A DNA stretch of 64,000 nt, from positions 1,612,001 to 1,676,000 of the forward strand of contig NZ_CP070368.1 of the NCBI RefSeq assembly GCF_016919705.1, in the 5' to 3' direction. This document shows, piece by piece, positions 28,014 to 38,134 of the stretch. The first letter of the stretch is position 1. Every line of letters starts with the position of its first letter. Position numbers and translations under genes: made by a program. A model generated the notes under the pieces. It made no database searches, was not told the DNA's origin, and was given only the letters and a program-made list of their open reading frames with translations. The stretch is from Paracoccus methylovorus (lineage in GTDB: Bacteria > Pseudomonadota > Alphaproteobacteria > Rhodobacterales > Rhodobacteraceae).

Positions 28014-28315
28014 CTGTGCCCTCTGCCCCGCGCCATGCTGCGCGCTCTTGCCTTGACGCCTGTCGTCGGCGCTTTGACCCCTTATCGCAAAGGTGCGGGG
28101 CTGTGTCACGATGGCGTGACAGTCACGAGTTTGTCAGCGGCAACCAAGGCGCGCCGATCAGGGGCGCAGGATTTTTCCGACGGTTCTGTGTTGAGGGCGA
28201 CCATATAGCCGATATCGCTGATACGCCGCCTGCCAACCGAAGCTGGCCGGCGGAGCCACCATGCTTATGCGGCAAATCTGGTTGCGGGCGATTTCATCCC
28301 GACCTGACGCCGAAA
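28014..28315. other. Intergenic stretch upstream of the GH25 gene
   Basis: About 300 bp without a credible gene, between the GlcD-type oxidase stop and the GH25 start. It holds the 18-bp dyad at 28104-28121 and otherwise nothing I recognise; no tRNA-like arms were found. Confidence 0.6.
28104..28121. promoter_or_regulatory. 18-bp dyad TGTCACG-N4-CGTGACA, candidate operator
   Basis: TGTCACGATGGCGTGACA has perfect 7-bp arms around four bases, with a further GTCACG copy immediately after (28122-28127). It resembles Crp/Fnr-superfamily operators (TGTCA...TGACA) and sits about 91 bp upstream of the GH25 start. The regulator is unknown. Confidence 0.4.
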
Positions 28316-29695
28316 TCAGCCCGCCTCTGGCACCAGCTTGCCGGGATTCAGCACGCCCTCAGGGTCCAGCGCCTGTTTGATCGCCGCCATGACCTCGATG
28401 GCCGCGCCGTGTTGGGCAGGCATCAAGGGACGTTTGCCTATGCCCACGCCATGCTCGCCGGTGATGGTGCCGCCGACGGCCAGCGCGCGTTCAGCCATGC
28501 GCACCGCCACCCGTTTGGCAGCGGCCAGTTCGGCCTCATCGCCCGGCATCACCAGAATCTGCGCGTGGAAGTTGCCATCGCCGACATGACCCACGATGGG
28601 GCCAAGCAGCCCCTCGGCACGAATATCCTCGGCCGCGGCAGCCACGGCGGCGGGCAGGTGCGACATCGGCACGCAGACATCCGTCACCACTGCCGTCGCC
28701 CCCGGCCGCAAGGCAAGACACGAGCGATAGGCGTTGTGCCGCATTTTCCACAGCGCGGCGCGCGTCTCGGGCGTGGTGGCCCAGTCAAAGCCGGTGCCGC
28801 CGAATTCGGCCGCCAGCGCGCCGAACCCCTCGGCATCGCCCTTGACCGAGGCGGGCGAGCCGTTGAACTCGACCATCAGGTGCGGGCCTTCGTGCATCTG
28901 CGTCCCCGAGGCGCGGTTGAAGGCGCGCACAACGTCGGCATCGATGAACTCGATCCGCGCCATCGGGATGCCGGACTGGATCGTGGCGGTCACGCATTCC
29001 ACCGCCTGTTCCAACGTCGGAAAGCCGCAAACGGCCGCGGCGACTTCTTCCGGCTGGCCGTGCAGGCGCAGAGTCAATTCCGTAATGATGCCCAAGGTGC
29101 CTTCTGATCCGATGAACAGCGCGGTCAGGTCATAGCCGGCGCTGGACTTCGCGGCGCGTGTGCCGGTGCGGATCACGCGGCCGTCAGCCAAAACCACCTC
29201 CAGCGCCAGCACGTTGTCGCGCATGGTGCCGTAGCGAACGGCGGTGGTGCCGGACGCCCGGGTCGCCGCCATGCCACCCAGCGAGGCATTCGCGCCCGGA
29301 TCGACCGGAAAGAACAGACCCGTCGTGCGCAGTTCGGTATTCAGCGCCTCGCGCGTGCAGCCGGGTTGGACGCTGACCTGCATGTCCTCGGCCCGGATCT
29401 CCAGCACGCGGTCCATCTTGCTCAGGTCGATGACCAGCCCACCCTGCGGGGCAAGCGCCTGCCCCTCCAGCGAGGTGCCGGTGCCCCAGCCGATCATCGG
29501 CACGCGATAGGCGTGGCAGATGGCAGCAATTTTCGACACTTCTTCGGTCGAAACCGGCCAGGCGACCGCATCGGGCGGCGGAGCGCGGTGAAAGGTTTCG
29601 GACTGACCGTGCAGGTCGCGGTCGGCACCGCTGGTCGAGAAACGCGCGCCCAGAAGCGCGCCTAGCGCCTCAAGGGCCGGGGCTGGAATCGGCAT
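28316..29695 (-). CDS. FAD-binding 2-hydroxyacid oxidase/dehydrogenase (GlcD/D-lactate dehydrogenase type)
   Basis: 459 residues. FAD-binding type 4 (PCMH) domain at about 35-220: MIGWGTGTSLEGQALAPQGG and GCTREALNTELRTTGLFFPV, then DPGANASLGGMAATRASGTT; the C-terminal substrate cap has GNFHAQILVMPGDEAEL and ends TGEHGVGIGKRPLM, the signature of D-lactate dehydrogenase (cytochrome) and GlcD. It oxidises a D-2-hydroxyacid such as D-lactate or glycolate and passes electrons to the respiratory chain. GlcE and GlcF are not adjacent, so a single-subunit D-lactate dehydrogenase is likelier than glycolate oxidase. Start at 29695 has AGGAG. Confidence 0.92.
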   Translation of the reverse strand: MPIPAPALEALGALLGARFSTSGADRDLHGQSETFHRAPPPDAVAWPVSTEEVSKIAAICHAYRVPMIGWGTGTSLEGQALAPQGGLVIDLSKMDRVLEIRAEDMQVSVQPGCTREALNTELRTTGLFFPVDPGANASLGGMAATRASGTTAVRYGTMRDNVLALEVVLADGRVIRTGTRAAKSSAGYDLTALFIGSEGTLGIITELTLRLHGQPEEVAAAVCGFPTLEQAVECVTATIQSGIPMARIEFIDADVVRAFNRASGTQMHEGPHLMVEFNGSPASVKGDAEGFGALAAEFGGTGFDWATTPETRAALWKMRHNAYRSCLALRPGATAVVTDVCVPMSHLPAAVAAAAEDIRAEGLLGPIVGHVGDGNFHAQILVMPGDEAELAAAKRVAVRMAERALAVGGTITGEHGVGIGKRPLMPAQHGAAIEVMAAIKQALDPEGVLNPGKLVPEAG

Positions 29696-29761
29696 GGGAC
29701 ATCTCCTGCTTTCGGTCTTGGCGGTTGATAATCCCGCCGCCGGTGCAAGGGCAAGCCGGGC

Positions 29762-30730
29762 TCAGGCTTTCTTGCCCAGCATGCCCTTGACCGCGCCGAT
29801 GGCAGGCGAGACGACGTAATGCGCCACCGGAATCAGGATCATGCCCCAGACCACCCCGAAGATGCCGTCGAAGAAGGCCGTGGTGACCCAGCCTGCAAAG
29901 CCCGGCGTGGCGGGCAGGGCTTGCGCTGCGGCCCCGGCCATGTCGCGAATCCATTCATAGGGCTGGTGCTGGCCCAACTCGTGCATCCCGTGGATGACGA
30001 TCTGGCCGCCGACCCAGATCATCGCCGCGGTGCCCACGATGGTCAGCAGCTTCATGAAGCCGGGCATGACATGCACGATGCCGCGACCCAGGGGCGCCAG
30101 CGCGCCGCCGCTTTCATTCAGGTGCAGGCCAAAGTCGTCCGCCTTCACGATCAGCGCGACAAAGCCATAGACCGCGACGGTGATGCCCACGGCCACCACG
30201 GCAAGAATAATCGCCTTCATCCAGATCGCATCGCCGACGGGAATCGTGGCCAGCGCGATGGTCATGATCTCGGCCGAAAGGATGAAATCGGTCTTGATTG
30301 CGCCGCGGACCCGTTCCTCTTCCAGCCCGGCCGCACCCTCCTGTGTCAGCTTCAGCTTCGGCTCATTCACCTTGTGATGGCTCAGCGCGTGCAGCAGCTT
30401 CTCGGCCCCTTCGAAACACAGGTAAGAGCCGCCGATCATCAAAAGCGGCGTGATAAGACTTGGCGCAAAGGCCGACAGGATCAGCGCCACGGGCAGCAGG
30501 ATCACCAGTTTGTTGAACATCGAGCCGCGCGCGATCTTCAGAACGATCGGCACCTCTCGTGCGGCCGAGAAACCGTGGACGTATTTCGGCGTCACTGCAG
30601 CGTCGTCAATCACCGCGCCCGCAGCCTTGGCCCCGGCCTTGGCCGCCTGTCCCGCCACGTCGTCGATGGATGCCGCCGCGATCTTGGCAATCCCCGCCAC
30701 GTCATCCAGCAGCGCCAGCAATCCGCTCAT
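29762..30730 (-). CDS. DUF808 family membrane protein (YedI type)
   Basis: 322 residues, several membrane helices. Family features: [20 protein letters not shown] at the N-terminus, then [35 protein letters not shown] and [20 protein letters not shown]. Function unknown; related inner-membrane proteins are widespread. Divergent from cobS with 156 bp between the starts. The gap to the oxidase gene downstream is 66 bp. Confidence 0.94.
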   Translation of the reverse strand: MSGLLALLDDVAGIAKIAAASIDDVAGQAAKAGAKAAGAVIDDAAVTPKYVHGFSAAREVPIVLKIARGSMFNKLVILLPVALILSAFAPSLITPLLMIGGSYLCFEGAEKLLHALSHHKVNEPKLKLTQEGAAGLEEERVRGAIKTDFILSAEIMTIALATIPVGDAIWMKAIILAVVAVGITVAVYGFVALIVKADDFGLHLNESGGALAPLGRGIVHVMPGFMKLLTIVGTAAMIWVGGQIVIHGMHELGQHQPYEWIRDMAGAAAQALPATPGFAGWVTTAFFDGIFGVVWGMILIPVAHYVVSPAIGAVKGMLGKKA

Positions 30731-30886
30731 ACTCGTTTCCTGTCCCGATGTTCCAATCCGGCAGCTTTAGGGCGCACCGTGTCCTTGCGCAATTCGCAGC
30801 CCGGCCCCCGGGTTCCACCGCCCTGCCCGACTTGCACCCGCCCGGGGAATCATTCATCAAGCAAGGGACAATCGAAAGGGCCGCCC

Positions 30887-31861
30887 ATGCTGGATCAGAA
30901 CGCCAAACCGACCGAAGAGATCGACCTGCGCGAGGTCTTTGGTCTAGACAGCGACATGAAGGTCAAGGGCTTTGCCGAAAAATCGGACCGCGTGCCCGAC
31001 ATTGACCAAACCTACAAGTTCGATCCTGATACGACTTTGGCGATTCTGGCGGGTTTCGCCTATAACCGCCGCGTCATGATCCAAGGCTATCACGGCACCG
31101 GGAAATCCACCCATATCGAACAGATCGCCGCGCGCCTGAACTGGCCCTGCGTGCGAGTGAACCTGGACAGCCATGTCAGCCGTATCGACCTGATCGGCAA
31201 GGACGCGATCAAGCTGGTGGACGGCAAGCAGGTGACGGTATTCCACGAAGGCATCCTGCCCTGGGCGCTGCGCAATCCGACCGCAATCGTCTTCGACGAA
31301 TACGACGCCGGCCGCGCCGACGTGATGTTCGTGATCCAGCGCGTGCTGGAGGCCGACGGCAAGCTGACGCTGCTGGACCAGAACGAGGTCATCACCCCGA
31401 ACCCCTATTTCCGCCTGTTCGCGACGGCAAACACGGTGGGTCTGGGCGATACCACGGGCCTTTACCACGGCACGCAGCAGATCAACCAAGGCCAGATGGA
31501 CCGCTGGTCGCTTGTCTCGACGCTGAACTACCTGAGCCATGACGCCGAGGCGGCCATCGTGCTGGCCAAGAACCCGACCTACAACACCGAGAAGGGCCGC
31601 AAGATCATCAACCAGATGGTGACGCTGGCCGACCTGACCCGGACCGCCTTCATGCAGGGCGACCTGTCCACCGTCATGAGCCCGCGCACGGTGATCGCCT
31701 GGGCGCAGAACGCGCGCATCTTCGGCGACAACGTCGGCTACGCCTTCCGGCTGACCTTCCTGAACAAATGCGACGAACTGGAGCGCCAGACGGTAGCCGA
31801 GTTCTACCAACGCCTGTTCGACGAGGAACTGCCCGAAAGCGCGGCGGTCAAGGCGGGGTGA
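30887..31861 (+). CDS. cobS: Cobaltochelatase subunit CobS
   Basis: 324-residue AAA+ ATPase of the aerobic CobNST cobalt chelatase, which inserts Co(II) into hydrogenobyrinate a,c-diamide. Walker A is GYHGTGKST at about residues 70-78; Walker B is [11 protein letters not shown] and sensor regions are in [14 protein letters not shown]. The start at 30887 ([13 protein letters not shown]) has AAGGG seven bases upstream; the open frame continues far upstream without meaning. In most relatives cobT follows directly; here a sulfotransferase-like gene lies between. cobN is not in the window. Confidence 0.97.
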   Translation: MLDQNAKPTEEIDLREVFGLDSDMKVKGFAEKSDRVPDIDQTYKFDPDTTLAILAGFAYNRRVMIQGYHGTGKSTHIEQIAARLNWPCVRVNLDSHVSRIDLIGKDAIKLVDGKQVTVFHEGILPWALRNPTAIVFDEYDAGRADVMFVIQRVLEADGKLTLLDQNEVITPNPYFRLFATANTVGLGDTTGLYHGTQQINQGQMDRWSLVSTLNYLSHDAEAAIVLAKNPTYNTEKGRKIINQMVTLADLTRTAFMQGDLSTVMSPRTVIAWAQNARIFGDNVGYAFRLTFLNKCDELERQTVAEFYQRLFDEELPESAAVKAG

Positions 31862-31886
31862 TGGGGCGACTCGTCAGAACAATGTA

Positions 31887-32942
31887 ATGAGGGCCAGATT
31901 CAACAGCATTTATGTCCATATCGGGGACATGAAAGCGGGCTCGACATCGTTGCAGCGCTTCCTGCGTTCGGGCAGCTTCCGCGGAATGAATCTGGATGTG
32001 GTTTATCCGGGTCGAGCAGAAAACCACAGCCGAGTGGCAAAGGCGCTTCGGGGCAGGCCGGATGGCGGGATCATGACGCAGATCCTGCGTGCGCAACTGG
32101 CGCTTGCCCCTCGTGCCTCAGTCTGCGTGCTTTCGGATGAGCATTTTTCGGTCCTGCGGCCCGAGGTGATGAGGCAATTCGTCAATACGGTGCTGCAGCC
32201 CTTTGCAAGTCGGGTATATCTGGTTCACTACGTCAGACCGCATCATGCACGGATGAAGTCGGTCTATGCCGAGGTGGTCAAAATCGGCGCGGATCTTAGA
32301 CGGTTTCAGGATTTCGTGCAGCAAAGCACAAAACGCGGACGCTTTCTGAAAAGCGCCGCCATCGACGCATGGCGGCAGCAGTTCGGCGACGCCTATATCC
32401 CACGCCCCCTGATCCGCGAACATCTGGCCGGAGGGGATGTCGTGACCGATTTCCTGTCCATCTGCACCGAGAACACCGTTACCGTGCCCCGGACTCCCGC
32501 GGAAAACCGAAGCCTCGATCCAACCGGCCTTGCCGAGGTGCAAAGAATTCACCGCAACATTCGGGACCGGAGTGCGTCGCTCCGCCTCGCAGTCGGATAC
32601 GAGTTCGACCGCCTCTATCGCAAGCATGCCGCGCAAGCCTCCGATGGTTTGAAACTGGCTCTCTCGCCCCGGAATATTGCCGGTTTCGAACGCCGATACC
32701 GCCAGGATGCAATCGGCATGGACCAAAGGCTGGGCCTTGCCGTGCACGGGTTTGCCGATGCCCTTACCCATGATATGCAGGGTGCGACGGCGGGCGTCAC
32801 GGATCCGTTCGAATTGACCGCCACCCCTACGGCCGCTGCTGCCGCTGCCGCCAGCAAGGGGGTCGAGCCTTGGCTGCACCTGCCATTGCCGGATCGCGCG
32901 ATCGGTAGCACACTGTCCCGCTACACCCGGTTTAGAAGGTGA
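31887..32942 (+). CDS. P-loop sulfotransferase-like protein inserted between cobS and cobT
   Basis: 351 residues. The N-terminal [14 protein letters not shown] (residues 10-23) is the PAPS 5'-phosphosulfate-binding loop of sulfotransferases, and [13 protein letters not shown] (about 115-127) corresponds to the RNPxxRxxSxY 3'-phosphate-binding motif. The middle and C-terminus are not recognised; residues about 320-333 are an alanine-rich stretch. It would transfer sulfate from PAPS to an unknown acceptor, perhaps a surface glycan. It starts 25 bp after the cobS stop with no clear ribosome site and ends 7 bp before cobT. Codon use is less GC-biased than in cobS and cobT, suggesting recent acquisition. 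Nothing links it to cobalamin. Confidence 0.82.
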   Translation: MRARFNSIYVHIGDMKAGSTSLQRFLRSGSFRGMNLDVVYPGRAENHSRVAKALRGRPDGGIMTQILRAQLALAPRASVCVLSDEHFSVLRPEVMRQFVNTVLQPFASRVYLVHYVRPHHARMKSVYAEVVKIGADLRRFQDFVQQSTKRGRFLKSAAIDAWRQQFGDAYIPRPLIREHLAGGDVVTDFLSICTENTVTVPRTPAENRSLDPTGLAEVQRIHRNIRDRSASLRLAVGYEFDRLYRKHAAQASDGLKLALSPRNIAGFERRYRQDAIGMDQRLGLAVHGFADALTHDMQGATAGVTDPFELTATPTAAAAAAASKGVEPWLHLPLPDRAIGSTLSRYTRFRR

Positions 32943-32949
32943 CCCGCCC

Positions 32950-34812
32950 ATGAAAAAATCCGACAACCCCGCCGATCCCTTCAAGAAGGCCCTGACCGAG
33001 GCCACCCGAGCGCTGGCCGAGGATCATGAACTGAATGTGACCTTCACCGCCGATCCCTCGGGCGTGGCGGGGGATACCATGCGCCTGCCGCAGGTCAGCC
33101 GCCGCCTGACCCGCGACGAGGTTCTGCTGGCGCGTGGCACCGCCGACGCCCTGGCGATGAAATTGCGCCACCACGACGCCGCGACCCATGCGAAATATGT
33201 TCCCGCAGGGCCGATGGCGCGCGATCTTTACGAAGCGATGGAAACCGCGCGTTGCGAGGCGTTGGGCGCGCGCGACATGCCCGGCGCGCTGTCGAATATC
33301 GACGCCAAGCTGGGACAAGAAGCCGAACGCAAGGGCTATGGCCAGATCAAGGCCCCTGCCGATGCGCCATTGGCCGTCGCCGCGGGCTATATCGTGCGGC
33401 AGGCGGCGACGGGCCGTGCCCTGCCGCCCCCTGCCCAGCATGTCGCCGATCTGTGGCGGCCCTTTGTCGAGGAACAGGCCGGCGCCGATCTAGAAGAGGT
33501 CGGTCAGGTGATCGCCGATCAGGCCGCCTTTGCCCGGCTGGCCCGCAAGGTGATCGCCGATCTGGGCTATGGCGACCAGTTGGGCGAGGACCCGGACGAG
33601 CCGCAAGAGGACGAGGCCGACGAGAACGCCGAACAGGAAGAAGAAGCCGGCGACAACCAGTCCCGCGACCAGAACGAGGACGAGGACGCCGAGGCCAGCC
33701 CCGAACGCACGCAGGACCAGACGCAGGACGAACGTCAGGCGCAGGTCAGCATGGACGACCAGTCGGACGAGGAAATGGCCGACGAGGCCGAGATGTCCGA
33801 GGCCGAGACCCCTCCCGACCTGCCGCCGCAAGTCAGCGAGGCAAGCCCCGAATATCGCGTCTATACCCAGGAATTCGACGAGGAAATCAAGGCCGAGGAT
33901 CTGGCCGACCCGGCGGAACTGGAACGGCTGCGCGCCTATCTGGACAAGCAGCTTGAACCTCTGCGCGGCGCGGTCTCGCGGCTGGCGAACAAGCTGCAGC
34001 GGCGCTTGCAAGCACAACAGAACCGCAGTTGGGAATTCGACAAGGAAGAGGGCGTGCTGGACGCCGGTCGCCTTGCCCGCGTGGTGGCCAACCCCACGAC
34101 GCCTTTGTCGTTCAAGGTCGAAAAGGATACCGAGTTCCGCGATACCGTGGTCACGCTGCTGCTGGACAACTCCGGTTCGATGCGCGGACGGCCGATCAGC
34201 ATTGCCGCGATCTGCGCCGATGTGCTGGCCCGCACGCTGGAACGGTCGCAGGTGAAGGTGGAAATCCTTGGCTTTACCACCCGTGCCTGGAAAGGCGGCC
34301 AAAGCCGCGAGCAATGGCTTGCCGCCGGCCGGCCCGCGCATCCGGGACGGCTGAACGACCTGCGCCATATCATCTACAAGGCCGCCGATGCGCCCTGGCG
34401 GCGGGTGCGGCCGAACCTGGGCCTGATGATGAAAGAAGGGTTGCTGAAAGAAAACATCGACGGCGAGGCCTTGGAATGGGCACATCGGCGGCTGACCCGC
34501 CGGGCCGAGGCGCGCCGGATCCTGATGGTGATTTCCGACGGGGCCCCGGTGGACGATTCCTCGCTTTCCGTGAACCCTGCGAATTTTCTGGAAAAGCACC
34601 TGCGCGACGTGATCGCGATGATCGAGCGCAAGAAGCAGGTCGAACTGCTGGCCATCGGCATCGGTCATGACGTGACCCGCTATTACGAACGCGCCGTAAC
34701 GATCACCGATGCCGAACAGCTCGCCGGCGCCATGACCGAGCAACTGGCGGCGTTGTTCGAGGCCGACCCCAGAAAGCGTGCCCGTGCCATGAACATGCGA
34801 CGGGTGGGATAA
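32950..34812 (+). CDS. cobT: Cobaltochelatase subunit CobT
   Basis: 620 residues; partner of CobS in the ATPase ring of aerobic cobalt chelatase. The N-terminal domain has [20 protein letters not shown]; a strongly acidic Glu/Asp/Gln-rich linker spans about 215-300; the C-terminal von Willebrand A domain carries the MIDAS motif DNSGSMRG near residue 408 and [23 protein letters not shown], at the very end of the preceding gene, is its ribosome site, so it is likely coupled to that gene. Length matches the family. Confidence 0.97.
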   Translation: MKKSDNPADPFKKALTEATRALAEDHELNVTFTADPSGVAGDTMRLPQVSRRLTRDEVLLARGTADALAMKLRHHDAATHAKYVPAGPMARDLYEAMETARCEALGARDMPGALSNIDAKLGQEAERKGYGQIKAPADAPLAVAAGYIVRQAATGRALPPPAQHVADLWRPFVEEQAGADLEEVGQVIADQAAFARLARKVIADLGYGDQLGEDPDEPQEDEADENAEQEEEAGDNQSRDQNEDEDAEASPERTQDQTQDERQAQVSMDDQSDEEMADEAEMSEAETPPDLPPQVSEASPEYRVYTQEFDEEIKAEDLADPAELERLRAYLDKQLEPLRGAVSRLANKLQRRLQAQQNRSWEFDKEEGVLDAGRLARVVANPTTPLSFKVEKDTEFRDTVVTLLLDNSGSMRGRPISIAAICADVLARTLERSQVKVEILGFTTRAWKGGQSREQWLAAGRPAHPGRLNDLRHIIYKAADAPWRRVRPNLGLMMKEGLLKENIDGEALEWAHRRLTRRAEARRILMVISDGAPVDDSSLSVNPANFLEKHLRDVIAMIERKKQVELLAIGIGHDVTRYYERAVTITDAEQLAGAMTEQLAALFEADPRKRARAMNMRRVG

Positions 34813-34922
34813 GCCTGTTTTTTCCGACTGCTTGATTTCGCGGCCCGGTCCATGCGAACAATTTCGCTGAGCCGGGCTGTTGCTGTCCCGCTGGCCAAGG
34901 GGCTTTTCAAGGGGATTTTTAG

Positions 34923-36179
34923 GTGCTGAAGATCGGTTTTTTCGTCCCCGAGTTTCCCGGCCAAACCCATATTTTCCTGTGGCGAGAGCGTCAGGCGCTG
35001 GCCGAACTGGGAATCGAGGCCGAACCGATCTCGACCCGCCCGCCGCCGCGCGCCGTCGCCTCGCATAGCTGGGCGGCCGAGGCGCAGGCCCGGACCCGCT
35101 ATTTGCTGCCGCTGAATGGCGAAGGGCTGGGGATCATTGCCGAGTTCCTGCGCTCGGGTCCTGTGGGTTGGGCGCGCGGCCTGGGCGCGGCGCTGACAGC
35201 CCAGACGGATGGCGGGATCAAGGGCCGGCTGCGGATGCTGGGTCTGCTGGCGATGGGCGCGCGGCTGAAGCGCATCGCGCGCCAGCAGGAATGGGATCAT
35301 ATCCACGTCCATAGCTGCGCCGACAGCGCCAATATCGCGATGCTGGCTGAAAGGCTGGGCGGACCGGGCTATAGCCTGACCCTGCATGGCCCCACGTTGG
35401 AGGGTTACGGTCCGAACCAGCGCCAGAAATGGCGCCATGCGCGTTTCGCCACCATCATCTCGCAACTGCTGACGCAAGTGGCCGAGCGCGAGATCGGCGA
35501 CGACCGTCCGGCCGTCGTCAATATCGCGCCGATGGGCGTGGATCTGGATCAGATCAAACGGCAGACCCCATGGCAGCCCCCTGCCCCGGGCGAGCCGCTG
35601 CGCATCTTTACCTGCGGTCGGCTGAATGCGGTCAAAGGACATGACCACTTGATCGCCACGGTCGAAATGCTGCGCACCCAAGGCATCGACGCGCGTCTGG
35701 AAATCGCCGGCGAGGACGAACAGGGCGGCTCGGGCTATCACCGTCATCTCGACGCGCTGATCGCGGAAAAGCGATTGGATGACGCGGTCAGGCTGCTGGG
35801 CGCGGTCAGCGAGGCCCGGGTTCGCGGGGGGCTGGAGCGCGCCCATGTCTTTGCGCTGGCCAGCCTTAACGAGGGCATATCAGTCGCGATCATGGAGGCG
35901 ATGGCGATGGAAATGCCGGTCGTCGTCACCGATGTCGGCGGCAATCACGAATTGATAACCTCGGGCCGCGACGCCATCCTTGTACCGCCCGAACGACCCG
36001 GGATCATGGCCGAGGTAATCGCCCGGCTCTACGCGGATCCTGACGAGGCACGGCGGCTGGCTCAGGCATCGCGCGCCCGTGTCGCCGCCGATTTCCACCA
36101 CCGCCGCAGTGCCGAGGCCGTGGCCGACGGGCTGGTCCGCACCGTGCCCGGCGCGCGCGCAGCCCTGCACCGCACCTGA
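34923..36179 (+). CDS. Glycosyltransferase family 4 (polysaccharide synthesis)
   Basis: 418 residues with a GTG start at 34923 eight bases after AAGGGG. The N-terminus LKIGFFVPEFPGQTHIFLWR is typical of colanic-acid-type GT4 enzymes; HVHSCADSANIAMLAERLGG and RIFTCGRLNAVKGHDHLI mark the domain boundary, and EGISVAIMEAMAMEMPVVVT is the nucleotide-sugar-binding Glu motif. Retaining transferase adding a sugar to a lipid-linked or exported glycan. It follows cobT after 110 bp, on the same strand but unrelated in function, and is followed by pepP. No other polysaccharide genes are adjacent. Confidence 0.9.
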   Translation: MLKIGFFVPEFPGQTHIFLWRERQALAELGIEAEPISTRPPPRAVASHSWAAEAQARTRYLLPLNGEGLGIIAEFLRSGPVGWARGLGAALTAQTDGGIKGRLRMLGLLAMGARLKRIARQQEWDHIHVHSCADSANIAMLAERLGGPGYSLTLHGPTLEGYGPNQRQKWRHARFATIISQLLTQVAEREIGDDRPAVVNIAPMGVDLDQIKRQTPWQPPAPGEPLRIFTCGRLNAVKGHDHLIATVEMLRTQGIDARLEIAGEDEQGGSGYHRHLDALIAEKRLDDAVRLLGAVSEARVRGGLERAHVFALASLNEGISVAIMEAMAMEMPVVVTDVGGNHELITSGRDAILVPPERPGIMAEVIARLYADPDEARRLAQASRARVAADFHHRRSAEAVADGLVRTVPGARAALHRT

Positions 36180-36207
36180 TCCGATAACCAAGAACCCCGA
36201 GGCGAGC

Positions 36208-38019
36208 ATGTTCCAGACCTACGACAGCCATTCCGATCCCGCAGCCCATCCGCCCCGGCTGGCCGAATTGCGCCGCGAGCTGGCCACGCGTCGACTTGAC
36301 GGTTTCCTGATCCCGCGTGCCGACGCGCATCAGGGCGAGTATGTCGCCGCCCGCGACGCGCGGCTGGCCTGGCTGACAGGCTTTACCGGCAGCGCCGGGT
36401 TCTGCATCGTCACGCCGGACCGCGCCGGAGTGTTCATCGACGGCCGCTATCGTGTGCAGGTCAAGGCCGAGGTGGAACCCGCGCATTTCACCCCCGTCCC
36501 CTGGCCCGAGACCAAGCCCGCCGACTGGCTGCGCGAAGCCCTGCCCGAAGGCGGGCGTATCGGCTATGACCCCTGGCTGCACACCCGGCACGAAATCCGC
36601 GAGATGGAAAAAGGCCTGGCCGGTTCAGGCATCGCCCTGATCGCGGTCGCGGCGAACCCCGTCGATGCGATCTGGACCGACCAGCCCGAGGCTCCGGTCG
36701 GTATCGTGCGGCTTTGGCCCGACGAGATCGCAGGCGAAACCGCCGCAGAAAAGCGAGCCCGCATCGCGGGCATGCTGCGCGCAGCCGGGCAGCAGGCTGC
36801 CGTGCTGTCCCTGCCCGACTCGGTCTCATGGCTGTTGAACATCCGCGGCGCGGACGTGCCCAAAAACCCGGTGGTGCAAGCCTTTGCCATCATCGAGGAA
36901 AACGGCCATGTCGCGATCTTCACCAACCCGGCCAAGTTCCCGGCCGAGGTGCGCAGCGCGCTTGGCAATGAGGTCGCGGTGCTGCCTCTGGACGCCCTGA
37001 CCCCGGCCTTGACCAACCTTGCCGGCCCGGTGCGCATCGACCCCGCCACCGCACCCGATCAGGTGTTTTCATTGGTCGAAAGCATGAAAACACCGATTAT
37101 CGAGGCGCAGGACCCGGTTATCCTGCCCAAAGCCTGCAAGAACGCCGCCGAGATCGCCGGCATGCGCGCCGCCCATCTGCAGGACGGCGCGGCGGTGACA
37201 GAACTGCTGTGCTGGCTCGACGCGCGCGCGCCGCAACTGGACGCCGAACCGCTGACCGAGATCGACGTGGCGAAAAAGCTGGAGGAACTGCGGCGCGCCC
37301 GCGGCATTCTGGATATCAGCTTCGACACCATCTCGGCCACCGGGCCACATGCCGCGATCCCACATTATCATGTCAGCGAGGCAAGCAACCTGCGCATCCT
37401 GCCCGACCATGTCCTGTTGGTGGATTCGGGGGGGCAATACGGCAATGGCACCACCGACATCACCCGCACCATGCCGATGGGGCCTTGCGACAGCGCGGTG
37501 CGGCGGCCCTATACCCGGGTGCTTCAAGGCATGATCGCGCTGTCGCAGGTGCAGTTCCCGCGCGGCCTTGCCGGCTGTCATCTGGACGCACTGGCGCGCG
37601 CGCCGCTGTGGTCCGAGGGCATGGATTACGATCATGGCACCGGACATGGCGTGGGCGCGGGCCTGTCGGTTCATGAAGGCCCCGTGCGGATTTCCCGCAT
37701 CTCGGAGATCGCCTTGCAGCCCGGCATGATCCTGTCGAACGAGCCCGGCTATTACCGCGAGGGCGAGTTCGGCATCCGCATCGAGAACCTGATCGTGGTC
37801 GAGGCCAAGGGCAGTCCCGACGGGCGCGAGATGCTGGGCTTTGGCACGCTGACGCTGGCCCCGATCGACCGCCGGCTGATCCAGCCCGGCTTGCTGACGC
37901 CCGCCGAGATCGCCTGGCTGGACGCCTATCACCAGCGGGTCTGGGACGAGATCTCGCCGCTGGTCGAAGGCGAGGCGCGCGATTGGCTGTTCCTGGCGAC
38001 GCGGCCCCTGGAAGGCTAG
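36208..38019 (+). CDS. Xaa-Pro aminopeptidase (M24B)
   Basis: 603 residues, the long three-domain form similar to eukaryotic APP1. Start at ATG 36208 (MFQTYDSHSDPAAHPPR); the open frame runs further back into the glycosyltransferase gene. Two creatinase N-terminal domains are followed by the pita-bread catalytic domain, with metal ligands in VDSGGQYGNGTTDITRT (two Asp), HGTGHGVGAGLSVHEGP (His) and the two Glu in LSNEPGYY and GIRIENL. It removes the N-terminal residue before proline. GC-rich bases at 38035-38056 after the stop form a hairpin. Confidence 0.95.
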   Translation: MFQTYDSHSDPAAHPPRLAELRRELATRRLDGFLIPRADAHQGEYVAARDARLAWLTGFTGSAGFCIVTPDRAGVFIDGRYRVQVKAEVEPAHFTPVPWPETKPADWLREALPEGGRIGYDPWLHTRHEIREMEKGLAGSGIALIAVAANPVDAIWTDQPEAPVGIVRLWPDEIAGETAAEKRARIAGMLRAAGQQAAVLSLPDSVSWLLNIRGADVPKNPVVQAFAIIEENGHVAIFTNPAKFPAEVRSALGNEVAVLPLDALTPALTNLAGPVRIDPATAPDQVFSLVESMKTPIIEAQDPVILPKACKNAAEIAGMRAAHLQDGAAVTELLCWLDARAPQLDAEPLTEIDVAKKLEELRRARGILDISFDTISATGPHAAIPHYHVSEASNLRILPDHVLLVDSGGQYGNGTTDITRTMPMGPCDSAVRRPYTRVLQGMIALSQVQFPRGLAGCHLDALARAPLWSEGMDYDHGTGHGVGAGLSVHEGPVRISRISEIALQPGMILSNEPGYYREGEFGIRIENLIVVEAKGSPDGREMLGFGTLTLAPIDRRLIQPGLLTPAEIAWLDAYHQRVWDEISPLVEGEARDWLFLATRPLEG

Positions 38020-38034
38020 CGCCTGAAACCGTGC

Positions 38035-38056
38035 GGTCGTGCCGGAGGGCACGGTC
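38035..38056. terminator. Hairpin between convergent genes
   Basis: CGTGCC (38038-38043), tetraloop GGAG, GGCACG (38048-38053), extended by wobble pairs to 38035-38056. It is located in the 115-bp convergent space between the aminopeptidase and DUF475 genes. A clean T-run is missing, so intrinsic termination is uncertain. Confidence 0.4.
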
Positions 38057-38134
38057 GCATGGGTATTTGGGCAACGAAGAAATCGAAAGCTCGGGACGCC
38101 CGGAGGTGGCCGGGCGGGTGGGTTCGGTCCTTGG

